Positions 43,428-55,159 of a stretch of 64,000 nucleotides of DNA are shown one piece after another. Location of the stretch: assembly GCF_963169125.1 (NCBI RefSeq), contig NC_084793.1:215476652-215540651 (forward strand), written 5' to 3'. The stretch is from Humulus lupulus. Taxonomy: Eukaryota > Streptophyta > Magnoliopsida > Rosales > Cannabaceae. The position numbers and the translations under genes were made by a program. Under the pieces are notes generated by a model. That model saw nothing but the letters and a program-made list of their open reading frames with translations, searched no databases and was not told the origin of the DNA. Each line of letters starts with the position of its first letter. Position 1 is the stretch's first letter.

Positions 43428-45809
43428 AACTCCCACTTGCACTAATTGAAACTAATGCCTTAATTCTACTAATCCCATCTCCTTGATATGCTTATCAAAT
43501 GTAGCTTCTGGTAGTGTCTTTATAAACGGATCCACAAGATTGTCTTCAGTTACAATCTTCATAACCTTCACATCTCCCCTGGCCACATATTCTCGAATAA
43601 TGTGATACTTCATTTCTATGTGCTTACTCATCTTGTGACTTCGAGGTTCTTTCGAGTTGGCTATCGCTCATGTATTGTCACAAAACAACACAAGCGGTTT
43701 ATCCATTTCTGGAATAACACCAAGATCCGAATAGAACTTCTTTAGCCAGAACATTTCCTTAGCTGCTTCTGACGCAGCTATGTACTCAGCCTCCATGGTG
43801 GAATCTGAGATTGCAGACTGCTTTACGCTTCTCCAAATCACAGCTCCACCCCCAAGAGTAAACACCATTCCAGAAGTAGACTCTTTGTCATCGACATTAG
43901 TCTGAAAATCTGAATCGGTGTAGCCTACAAGGTTCAAAACACCACCCTTGTAGACTAACATATAATCCCTTGTCCGTCTCAAATACTTCAGGATATGCTT
44001 AACTGCTATCCAATGTTCTGGTCCTGGGTTTGACTGATACCTGCTCACTACTCCCACTGCATAGCAGATGTCTGGTCTAGTACACAACATGGCATACATC
44101 AAACTTTCAACTGCAGATGTGTAAGGAACTTTTCTCATTGCATCTTCCTCTTCAGGAGTCTGGGGAGACTGCTTCTTTGAAAGATGAATTCCATGGCGGG
44201 ACGGTATACGCCCTTTCTTGGAATTTGTCATTGAGAAACGTTCAAGCACTTTATCAATGTAAGCTGCTAGAGATAGAGCTAAAAGTTTGTTCTTTCTATC
44301 CCTGATGATCTGGATACCTAGAACATAACTTGCTTCACCCAAATCCTTCATCTGGAAATGAGTACTCAGTCAATTCTTCACATCTGATAATTTCTTAACA
44401 TTGTTTCCAATGAGTAAGATATGATCTACATAAAGAACCAGGAATACCACTATTTGATTTGCCTTATTCAGTTGGTAAACACAGGGCTCATCAATATTTT
44501 GTTCAAAGCCATAAGTTTTGATTATTTCATCAAACCTAAGATTCCAGGAACGAGAAGCTTGCTTAAGTCCATAAATGGACCTATTCAACTTGCAAACTTT
44601 TCCTTCTTGTCCAGATACTTTAAATCCTTCTGGCTGATCCATATAAATGACTTCATCAAGCTTTCCATTAATAAAAGTTGTCTTGACGTCCATTTGCCAG
44701 ATCTCATAGTCGAGAGAGGCTGCTATGGATAGGAGGATGCGAATGGATTTGAGCATGGCTACCGGACTAAAAGTTTCCTCATAGTCCACGCCTTCTCTTT
44801 GGGTACAACCCTTTGCCACTAATCGAGCTTTATAAGTCTCGATATTTCCATCAACGCCTCGTTTCTTCTTGTAGATCCACTTGCACCCAATGGCCCTAAA
44901 GTCACTAGGTGCTTCCACAAGATCCCAGACAGAATTTGAGTACATGGACTCCATTTCCTGTTTCATGGCTTCGAGCCATAGTTCAGGGCTAGCCATTGCA
45001 TGTTTGAAAGACAACGAATCATCATCACTAGTGTCACCAACAACCATATTGGTTTCACCATCCAAACCATAGCAAACTGGGTTCCTAGAAACCCTCCTAC
45101 TACGACAAGGCTCTGTGACTGTTTGCTTAGAAACAGTGGTACTTTCTTCATTTAAATCGACTTGCGTTGGTTGTATATGAAGAGTGGGAATTTCATCATC
45201 AACTCGTGTTGATGACGATGGAACATTGGTTTGAGTCAATTCTTTAACCATCTCCTCTAAAACTACTTTGTTGTGAGGTTTAAAGTTCTGGACATAGTCA
45301 TTTTCCATAAAAGTAGCATTTGTAGAAGTAAACACTTTATTTTCTGAATGACTATAGAAAAGTCCACCCCGAGTACCTTTAGGATAGCCAACAAACATGC
45401 AAACTTCAGTTCGCGGTTCTAGCATTCCCTCTTTTTTCCTCAGGACGTGAGCGGGACTCTCCCAGATTCTATAATGGCGTAAACTAGGTTCACGACCATT
45501 CCAGCGTTCTAAAGGTGTTTTGGGGATTGATTTTGACGGCACGACATTGAGAATGTCATTTGCGGTTTCAATTGCATGTCCCCAGAACGAAGTTGGTAGA
45601 GTTGAGTAACTAAGCATGCATCTAACCATTTCCAATAAAGTTCTGTTTCGGCGTTGCACTACACCATTTTGTTGCGGAGTACCTGGGGCAGTAAGTTGTG
45701 ATAAAATCCCAAGTTCAGTTAAATGATCTTGGAACTGCATATCCAAATATTCTCCACCCCTATCAGATCGCAAGATCTTTAACCTTTTACCTAATTGGTT
45801 CTGAGCCAT
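43428..45809 (-). pseudogene. Copia B integrase C-terminus, reverse transcriptase and RNase H
   Basis: The 479-residue frame 45809-44370 begins in the integrase core (SDRGGEYLD, then TPQQNGVVQRRNR with the catalytic Glu). It has the integrase C-terminal part, an acidic linker and RT (AIGCKWIYKKKRG, YKARLVAKGCTQREGVDYEE, QMDVKTTFINGKL, LNRSIYGLKQASRSWN). The catalytic YVDD motif reads Tyr-Val-Asp-His (His codon 44421-44423). A frameshift/stop at 44370 leads to the RNase H frame 44351-43668, with YTDSDFQ, MEAEYIAASEAAKE and the LFCDNT end. The frame then goes on toward the PPT with a stop at 43668-43670. RT and RNase H would make the cDNA in the gag particle. Confidence 0.9.
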
Positions 45810-45839
45810 TGCTAGGAATTCCTGAAACTTTGAAAATGT

Positions 45840-46083
45840 TTATGATTTCCTATGCATTAGGTAAAGACATGAGTATCTAGAGTAATCGTCAATGAAAGTG
45901 ACGAAATACTCAAAACCACCCCTGGCTTGTACATTCAAAGGTCCACAAACTTCTGAATGCACAAGACCAAGTGGTTCTTTGGCCCTATCACCCTTTGCAG
46001 AGAATGGACGCTTGGTCAGTTTGCCTTTTAGACAAGATTCACAGACAGGTAATTCACCTAAGGTGAGTTCCCTCAAAGGTCCG
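45840..46083 (-). pseudogene. Copia B integrase N-terminal part (below solo LTR 3)
   Basis: Minus-strand frame 46076-45840: the zinc Cys pair CESCLKGKLTKRPFS, then the first core Asp region LVHSEVCGP. The Asp of the usual LVHSDVCGP is here Glu, and the FIDDYSRYS block follows. The domain resumes at 47891 across solo LTR 3. A frameshift near 45840 separates it from the next frame. Confidence 0.85.
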
Positions 46084-47890
46084 TGTTGGGTTTTATGCCC
46101 TTATAAAACCATGTCGAACATGTAGCACGATTTCATATTATCAATAAAAGTAGTAGAAATCATTTAGTTTGACAACCGTGTTGCTTGCTTATTTAATTAC
46201 ATGATTATTGAAATAATACAAACATTTATAAAATCCCGAACATATGGATAGTGACTAGGTCACAGTGGATTATAGTTGTAATTATATGTTCAAAAGAACG
46301 AGTCCTAAGATTAGATCAGTGCATTGGATTTTCACTAATTAGGCAATCTGCGATATGATCTACTTACACATTCAGGGTGTGATGTCTTGTCCAAGGCATC
46401 GACCAAGTAGATAAGATCGGATGTATTTAGTTACATCGGACTAGGACCGATATTGATTATTGATTGATAAATAAGTATCGTTGTTATCAAATCTAATCAA
46501 TGTCACAACGTTGACCATATATTAAGTCGATCTTAATTCTGAGTGATAATATTCTGCTAATTATATTATTTAAATCTTTTGACTTGTTCGTTACCAGCTT
46601 ACCCTACGATCTAGCCCATACTTGGAGATTTATTAGTGTAATTGAGTGGGAGTATTATTCATAGATACGAAATCTATAACTTCTGTATGAGAATTGAAAA
46701 GATGATTTCCTTAATTGCTTTGTTCAAAAGGTTAAATGATTGAGATCTCATTTCTGTGATTAAGTTCACGGAAATATCATTTATAAGGAACTTAGTGGGA
46801 GTTAAGGATAAAATACTGATGAGGGGTAAAACGGTAATTTTCACCCAGCTCGTTAGTAAGTCATCGATAGAGGATTAATTGATTGTAATGGTTATAACAA
46901 TGGATAACGTATTTATGGTTTTGAAAATAAGTTCTATGAATTCAAGAGTTCAATTCCGAGTCTATAGTGGAGTCACGAGGAATTAATAAGGTAGTGAAAT
47001 TATTCGTAAATAAATTCACGGTAACTTGTTGGAGCTTGATTTCATGGATCCATGGTCCCCGCATCACCTTTGAGTAAATCATCTAGAATGTCTCAATTAA
47101 TTGATTTAATTATCAATTAGGATTTTTAAAGTTGACTATGTCAATTTTGGAAAATTTACAAAGATATGAGATTTAGAAAATAAAAGAGAATCTTTGGGTA
47201 AATTTATTAATATTGATAAATTGGTATCAATATAAATAAATAATATTAAATCAAGTTTAAAATTATAATTAGTTAATTTGAATAAGGATTTAATTAATTA
47301 ATTAAAAATAAATAAATACATAAAAGGTTTTGAATTTAGGCCCAGTTGGGATTTAAATTCAAAACAAAGAGATTGGGCCCAAGTCCATTTATGGTAGCCC
47401 AAGACTTTTATTTTTGTTTATTATTTTTAATTAATTTAAATTTAAATAAATCACATTAAGTTGCCTATATAAGGAATATGATATCTAGAGTTTTCATAAG
47501 GAAGCAAGTCAGTCTCAGTTGATTTGGGTAAGTGAAAACCTAGACACTCTAATCCTTTCTTAGCCACATTCTCTTCTTCTTTTCTAGATCTCTATCTCAT
47601 GTGTTGAGAACCAGCCCACACTAGTTCTAGGTTGATCAAAGGCTTGGTGAGGAAGACTGTGTTGCTGATCTTGTTCAATCTCTTGATAATACTCTGCTAC
47701 AGAAAGGAATCAAGGGTTATAGAGATTGAAGGATGGAGTTGTTCCAGTTCCGCTGCGTAATGTAAGTTTTTACTTTACTTTGTATTTGTATCAATTTCAT
47801 AGGAGCATGTTCTAGGAATTTGCATGTTTGTTTGATAATATGTAAATTACATGAAAATAAATAAAGATCTTGCAATGAGTTTTTCCAACA
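46084..47890 (+). mobile_element. Copia solo LTR 3, diverged family (1,807 bp)
   Basis: Starts TGTTGGGTTTTATGCCCT and ends TTTTTCCAACA, flanked by GTCCG (46079-46083, 47891-47895). It shares the general layout of the other copia LTRs but differs at many positions. A TATA box (CTATATAAGG) is near 47466-47475. It has no internal coding region. It breaks copia B integrase. Confidence 0.93.
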
Positions 47891-48426
47891 GTCCGTCCTT
47901 TGTAAGTCTTTGAATCCTATCATAGCCAATGTGACCTAGTCTCAAGTGCCATAAATACGTCATATTATTGTTATTGGTCTTTTGACGTTTATTGGTCCTA
48001 GGTTTAGCTACTTTGAATAAATCATTGTTAAGAGCGAGGGGTTCGTTAGGTCGCAGAATATAAAGCCTGTTTTTCAAACATGCAATACACAATTGTGATC
48101 CATTGAAAGAAATAGATATATTAAAACTTGTGAAAGTCATAGCAAATTGTTCTAATCGCAACATGGAAACTAAAATTAAATTTCTACTAAAATCTGGAAT
48201 AAAAAATACATCTTTTAAAATTAAAAATTTATTTCCGAACTTCAGACGAGCTCTTCCTCTAGCTTGGACCGCAACGAACGCTCTGTTTCCAACTCTAAGC
48301 TTTAAGCCGCCTTCGTTCACTTCCTCCCACGATTCAAGAAGTTGTAAAGAGTTACAAACATGGTTGGTAGATCCAGAATCAATAATCCAAACGGATTTAT
48401 CATTCTCTAAAACACATGTGTTCTAA
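47891..48426 (-). pseudogene. Copia B protease and GAG-pre-integrase
   Basis: On the minus strand the protease active site is Asp-Ser-Gly-Ser-Thr-Asn-His (48360-48380), intact here but changed in copia A. The frame 48320-47847 follows with LKLRVGNRAFVAVQARGRA, the protease flap region, NLILVSMLRLEQF, and the GAG-pre-integrase block YLWHLRLGHIGYDRIQRL. It continues in frame to the solo LTR 3 insertion at 47895. Confidence 0.87.
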
Positions 48427-49035
48427 GATAAATGAACTATAATCATCACCTTTGTTTTTCTAAGATAAATGAAAACATTTATCTTTACCTTTCTTGATTT
48501 TCATGTTCTTCCCCTTAGGCGTCTGTGCACGTGGTTGTGCACTCATCTATGCAGTCTTTGCAGGCTTGGAGTTGTTGTTTTGTCCACCTTTCCTCTTGTT
48601 TCCAGCTTTCGAAGACGAAGCTTGGTTAGCTTCAGCTTTAGCTAGATGTGCAGCAACATTAGCAGTCTTATTTTCACCTCCTTTACTAGGTCCACCTATG
48701 ACAGGTTCAATAATCTGAAGCTTGTTCATGAGCTGCGTCAGACCACAATTGAGTTGAGTACGAACGTGCAGACACGATGCCATCAGAGAATTCACGGTGC
48801 GATCACGTACGTGTGGAGACGGTGTTATCCAAGCATTTACGGTACCATCACGAGCATTGATGGTGCCATCACTAACGTGCAGACACGATGCTCGTTCTGG
48901 GGATTCCTCAATCATGACGAATTCAGAGTTGTCACCAATCAACTCTATGTTGATATTCTGCTTCCAATTAAGGAAGTATTCTCTAGTGAGTTTCTCCATC
49001 AAAAGTTGAGAAATGATGGGAGTAGACACAGACAC
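48427..49035 (-). CDS. Copia B gag, core replaced by short repeats
   Basis: ATG at 49035. The first 47 residues (STPIISQLLMEKLTREYFLN, then WKQNINIELIGDN) match the copia gag N-terminus seen in copia A. From 48894 to 48757 the frame encodes about 46 residues of repetitive sequence (SCLHV and DGT(I/V)NA phrases), where copia A has the capsid core. The frame then returns to the normal C-terminal part (QLMNKLQIIEPVIGGPSKGG) and ends at TAG 48547-48549. The zinc knuckle that should follow is missing: only KGKDKCFH is left before a stop near 48455. The total of 162 residues is about half the usual gag length. The frame stays open across the replacement. Confidence 0.8.
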
Positions 49036-51398
49036 TACTTAACTTAAAACTACAAATTATCAATAAAATATAAATCAATCACATTTGCTCAATAAAACTT
49101 CTATTCACACAAATTTCAAGAAATAGCACAACATATACAAAAAATATGTAAGATATGAGAAAAAATTCAAAAAACAATCATATCTTTATTTCTTTAGGTT
49201 TTTAACTAATCTATGATATCCTTGTCCCGATTGGCGAGAGTAAAAAATACCACTAGTTAAATAGAGTTGTAAGCTCATTTAATAATGGACACCATTATTA
49301 ACAACCTACTATTCGATCAAAATAAAAAAACAAAATCTCTTATTTTATGAGCTAGACCCACGGTTTCGATAATCATAGATTTAATCCTAGTAGTCACCGT
49401 AGGGGTGAGTCTAGTAGAATTTGACCTATAATTATCTATCTTTCGAGATCTAACCTTGTCAAAATAACTAATGAACACCTTCCGTAGGGGGACAAATCAA
49501 AGCGCCCGAGGCCCCATTAAGCAATTGACTATGTTAAACCAACGGTGGAGATCGAATAAAATTTTTAAAATGAGCTCATTATAAAATTAAAATAGTATTT
49601 TTATTATTTATTTTTAGAAAATTAATGACTATCGTTTTCCAAAAAAAAATTAAACAGATTAAATTTTTTTTTAAACCAAAGTCCTATAATTTCTTATTAA
49701 TTCTAAAGTGTCACATTGAAACAAATTCAATTAATTTAGAATTAATTTGTTGCTAATCAATATTTAGGTTTAACTAATATAATGAACCTATACAATTAAG
49801 TCCAACTCAGGTAAATGGGCCTTAACAATTGGGCTTGTATGGAGGATGGATAGGTCCAGTATGTCGTTCCCACTACAAAGGCCCCCTATCTTCCATACAA
49901 GGTCCAAAAGACAGGAATTTAAACCTTCGTTTTATTAATTGATTAGGCCCATTATAGTCATGCAAAGCAAATGGGCCTTCACAAGTGGAATCACCCACAA
50001 GAGAGGAATTTAAACTTTACATTTTCTAATGGACCCAAATAAAACCTATCATTTTATGAATATTTTATTTGGCAAAATATCATATATCCAACAAACATAT
50101 GGGCAACTATATGCATCTAAGCCCAATTGCAAAAATATCACATATAGTGCAAACAAACATGTTATAATTGGATGAGCCTAATCATGTTACTATATGAGCA
50201 ATTCTATGAATTTATGCAAAAATACCACAATTAATTATCTATAATTTATCAAAAAAAATTCAAATTAATTAATTTTTTACAAAAATAAGTCAATTTAAAT
50301 GAAATTTATTAACAATTAACAATAGTTAATTTAAATTTCATTTATCAACAATCAACTTGGTTTTATGTTAATTTGATAAAAAAAATATTAATTTAATTTA
50401 AATAGGATTTATCAACAATTAACCCAAGTTAATTTAAATCTCATTTATTAAAAAAAAATATTTTGTTAATTGGATGAAAAAAAAATTGATATTTTTCAAA
50501 ATTTAACTAATTTTAAATTTTAAAATCAATATCTTAACTATTTTCCAAAATATCTTGTGTTGTTACAACTATTATCTAACATTTTAACCATTTAAAAATA
50601 ATAAAATACAAATAGTTATAACAACCCTAAAATATCTCAAATAGTTAAACAAATTCAAATATCCATAAAAATATCTAACTAACAATGTTCAAATTTCAAA
50701 TAATTTAAATATTAAAAAACTATAGAATAAAAAGATATTTATATTTTCAAATAAAGATTTAATAAAAATATCAAGAATTTAAATGAAAATATCTTAAATA
50801 TCTGATATCATAATTCTAATATTTTAATATATTAAAAGATTTAAAATTAGATTGTTAGTCTATTTTGAAATTTGAATTTGAACCTTTGTAGAAAAGATCT
50901 AATTATTTAAATCCCAACTAACAAAAATATCTTAATTTAAAAATAATAATAATAAATGATGAAACAAAAAATATATTTTTGGTTTTGATTATAAATAATT
51001 TATTTCTACAAATTTTAATTTAAAAAAAATGATGAATAGTACATGTGGTACTGTTCACGGGTACTGTTCATCGTGCTGGTGTGCGTGGGCGCGCACGGGT
51101 GGCGCGCGCGCGCATGGGAGCAAGGCCAAATTTTTCCAAAGTTTATTTTTGAGCAATTTTTCAAACCAAAACCATTTTCTAATTAATTTTTAACATGTTT
51201 TACACAAAATAAAACATATATAAAAATTAATAGCATAGGAAACACAACAAAATAACCTAAAAATTGCTAAAATTCACATAAAATCAATATGCTTCATAAA
51301 AACATGAAAACCATCCAATTATTCAAACATATCAAATAGTCCAATTTTAAACAAGTTCATGCATGAAAATAAATATTACCAAAGTCTCTGAGGCCAGT
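49036..51398 (-). other. Copia B untranslated leader (2.36 kb)
   Basis: Between 5' LTR and gag, with no convincing gene. AT-rich, with degenerate repeats of TTAATTGTTGATAAAT type (50290-50460), and one GC-rich patch with alternating CG (51075-51120). It matches copia C 59822-61949 in inverse orientation and copia A near gag. The bases next to the LTR (ACTGGCCTCAGAGA on the minus strand) are the probable primer site. Confidence 0.75.
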
Positions 51399-53258
51399 TA
51401 TTGGAAAAGGCTTATAAAGGATCTTTATTTATTTTCATGTATATCTAATATTAAACAAATTAATACGAGATAGCCTAAAACATGTTTCTAAAATTTAATT
51501 CAAAGAGAAACAAAGAATAGAATACTTACAGTATACGCAGCGGAATTAAAGAGTCATTCCTTCAGTTTCTCTAACTCTTGTATCCTCTTTGTCGCAGAGT
51601 ATTATCAAGAAACTGAACTGATCTTCTATTTTCTTCACAATCTTCCAATGTATCCTTAGAACCACCTAGACTAGTGTGGGCAATTCTCAACACATGAGAT
51701 AGATATAGAGAGAAGAAGAGAAAATAAAAAAGTGGCTTAGAAAAGGACTTGTGTTTAGAGAGAATCTAAAACTATCATAAAATCTGACTTATGACTTATC
51801 AAACTTATGTTTTGACTTCTCTCTAAGCACTCCTTTTATAGACTCAATTAGGCCATTTAATTCAATTAAAAAATCAATAAAATAATAGTCATTTTGAAGC
51901 CCTAGGTCGAAATTATCATGGGCTATAGGCCCGTGAAATTTCCCATTTGATTATAATCCCGTTGGACTTAAAATCAAGGCATGTATTATTTTATATTGAT
52001 TTAATTAATTAAATAATTATTTAAATCCTTTATCAAATTAATTATTTATAATTTGAACCTTGATTTAAATTTATTTATTAATTTAGATACCAATTTATCT
52101 TAATTAATAAATCTGCCATAATTTCTCTTTTCTTCTCAAAATTACACAACTCTGTGAAACTATCCAAAATTGACCTGGTCAACTTTGATAATTCTAATTG
52201 ATAATTAAATCAATTAATTGAGACTGTCTAGATGATTTTATCCAAGGTACAATGGGGACCGTGGGCCTATGAAATCAAGCTCCAATAAGTTATCATAAAT
52301 CTAACAAATAAATTTACTAACTTATTAATTCCTCGTGACTCCACTATAGACTCGGAATTGCACTCTTGAATTCAAAGAACGCTCTATAAAAAATATAGAT
52401 ACGCTATTAATTATCCATTGTTACAACCATAATTGTCACTCAACCCTCTATAGACGGTCTACAATGAGATAGGACTAAAATACCGTTTTACCCCTCATTG
52501 TGTTTTATCCTTAAAACACTTAGTTCCTTTTAAATGATATTTCAGTAAACTAATTTAATTACTGAAATGAGATCTCTATCGTTTAACACCTTGAACCAAA
52601 CTAAAAGGAAACCATCGTTTCACTTCTTCATCAGAAGCTATAGATGTTCATATCTATGATTAACACTCCCACTCAATTATACTACCGAGTTCCCAAGATG
52701 TAAGTATGGGCTAGTCCGTAGGATAAGCTGGTAACGAACAAGTCAAAGAACTCAAATAATACAATCAGTTAGAATACTAACCACTCATAATTGAGATTGA
52801 ATTGACCTATGGTCAACTATATGATATGACTAGAATAGATAATAACGGTATGTTTACTTATCTTATCAACTGTCAATATCGGTCCTGTCCGATGTAACAA
52901 ATACATCTGATCTTATCTACTTTGCTAATGTTCTAGAAAGAACATAACACTGTAATGTATAAGTAGATCATATCGTAGATTGGCAAGTCAATGTAAATCT
53001 GGTGCACTGACTAATCTTAGGACTAACTTATTTTGAACATATAATCTTATTTATATTCCACTGTAATTACGTCACTATAAATAAGATTAGCTATATGCTC
53101 GGGATTTAATAGAAGTTTATATTAAACAAATAATCATGAAAATAAAACATGTGAGCAAAGTGATTGACCAAGTCAAAAAATTGATTTCTATTCTTTTATT
53201 GATAATAAAATGAGATTACAAAGAATTTGAGTTTTAATTAGGGCATAAAACCCCAACA
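51399..53258 (-). repeat. 5' LTR of copia B (1,860 bp)
   Basis: Starts TGTTGGGGTTTTATGCCC at 53258 (minus strand), ends CCAATA at 51399. It matches 41580-43427. Confidence 0.93.
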
Positions 53259-55159
53259 GAAAGAACAAAGGAGGAAAAATAGGGGTCTCTTTCTCTCTGT
53301 CAGTTTGGCCATTTTTCATCATCTCTTGAGGATTTTTGGAGCTGGAATCTCAGAGAGGGCCTAAGCAAAGACTTTAGTTTATGATCCTTGAGGTGGCTAG
53401 AGGTTCAGCTCTAGGTTATACTCAATTCAGGTAAAATTTTTAGAGTTTAGTCTGAACTTTCTAACTTTGAGGAAATTGATTTTGATTTTGAACTTTGAAT
53501 GAAAATTAAAGGAATTTGAGCTTTGGGAATTAAGGAGCTTAAGGCTAGAGGGGCATGGTGATAACCTAAGGTTGAATTTCTCTATTGAAGGTAACCATTT
53601 CTGGCATTGTAGTTGTGAGTTTCTGTTGAGTTTTTGAGCTTCCAGCTCAAGCATGGTTTTTTCTTTGTTTTGGGGTGCATGTAGCTAAGTTACGTATGGT
53701 TGGGCTATATGGGGTGAGATGTAGATGATGGTAAGCTCAATTTGGTGTATGTGTGAAGTTTGGAGGGGTTTTGGAGAGTTTTGGCTCGAGAAAATTCGAA
53801 GGAGAAAATTAGTGTATGTTGGTGCTGTAACTAGCGCTATAGCGCTAGCCTTAGGGCGCTACATTGCTAGGCTTGAGTGTCTGGGGTCTTTTTGGCACTG
53901 TTTGTAGCGCTATAGCGCCCCCATTGTGGCCCCGTAGTGCTACCCTGTTTCGAGAAGTGGGTTTTTGAGTTATTTCTTAGGGTTTTTGTCCGAGGGCTCG
54001 GGGTTTGATTCCACCACCCCATTTGGTTGAATTAGGGCTTCCCGAGGGCTCGGGATTGGTCTCGAGGTTAGGTTTTGGAATTGAAGTTTAGTGATGGTTC
54101 TAATTTATGGCTGTGACTTGGTGTACGCTAGGGCTCTAACGGGATCGTGCTTGAAGGTTGATTTCACTAATCAAGCTATTGGGATCAAAGGTAAGAAACC
54201 TGCACCCGTTTATGTGGATAGGATGGGACTAAGTGTTCCCTATATTTGTATGAACTGTTATATGATTGTGATAAACCATGTGAATATGTTGGGACTAAGA
54301 GCTCCCTATATTTGTATAATGTCATGAGATGGTATTATGCCATGGGGACATGTGATCAACGGCCTAAGAGTGTCGGAATCAATATTTGTGCACAGGGCAC
54401 GGCTCAGCCACTGGTAGCTAAGGACAGCTTATTTATCACTGAGCTCGGTTAAGCTGGCCGGAGTCAGTGGGTATAACACTGGGGGCAGCCTATGTGAGCC
54501 GAAGACAATGGGTTAAACAAAGGGTGCCAACCCTGAATATTGTGTAATGGCTGCAATAACTGTTGATTATGAATGTGATTATCGTTGTTAATATGATGAA
54601 TATGATATGTTGATTATCTGGATGACAAATTGTTAAGTTGTTGATTGTTATCACTGGATAGGTGAATGTTATGAATTGCTGAATACTTGGTTATGCTTTT
54701 TGAAATATTTGGTTATTGATATTGATCATGCTATGATATTATGTTTTCTTGCCGGGCCTCGGCTCACGGGTGCTTTGTGGTGCAGTTAAATGCAAGGATT
54801 TGGTGGTTCGGCCATGAGTTCGAGTGCTCTGGGAGCGAGGTGTACATTGTCCGCTGCTCGACCGCCACAGTTGAGGGTTTGTACAGGGACAGAACCTAAA
54901 ATTGTATATTTTTCCATTAGAGTGGCCATGGTTGTTTATAACTTTTGGAATTTTTGTAAACACGACTTTTAAACCCTGTTTTTGGGATCCCATGTACTAA
55001 ATAATTATTTTAGTGAAGATTATCTGTTTATGACAAAAATCTTTTAAACTTAACCTGTTTATTATTATAGGATCACAGTTTCAACTATATGACTTTGTTA
55101 GCAAGTTCTGCACTATTTAAAATACAAAGTGTAACGACTTTGGTTATCCAGGGCGTTAC

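Larger units (their letters stand above)
41580..53258 (-). mobile_element. Complete Ty1/copia element (copia B), 11.7 kb with nested solo LTR
   Basis: The 3' LTR (41580-43427) and 5' LTR (51399-53258) face the minus strand and are flanked by GAAAG (41575-41579 and 53259-53263). Both LTRs end CCAATA on the minus strand instead of CCAACA, so the change predates insertion. Between them come a 2.36-kb leader, gag, protease, integrase, RT, RNase H and the polypurine tract AAGTGGGAGTT (near 43428-43438). It is inserted in the G LTR and itself holds solo LTR 3. Gag is rearranged and RT is altered, so it looks non-autonomous. Confidence 0.94.
40919..55159 (+). repeat. 5' LTR of gypsy element G (2,557 bp), split by copia B
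   Basis: Parts 40919-41579 and 53264-55159. It starts TGTAACGACC and ends GGGCGTTACA, followed by ACTTGGTATCAGAGC, whose TGGTATCAGAGC is the classic initiator-Met tRNA primer site. It includes a 27-bp tandem repeat (41082-41150), perfect palindromes (53831-53848, 53907-53918) and a candidate leader intron (54191-54785). It matches the second copy at ~61950-63962. The frames at 53725-54452 are LTR-internal. Confidence 0.88.

Noticed and set aside
46084..47890. Separate complete copia element in copia B
   Set aside because: Only a single LTR is present with its duplication GTCCG, so it is a solo LTR.
53427..53654. 75-residue ORF repeated at 62521-62748
   Set aside because: It is inside both G LTR copies and on the opposite strand; no start context or homology.
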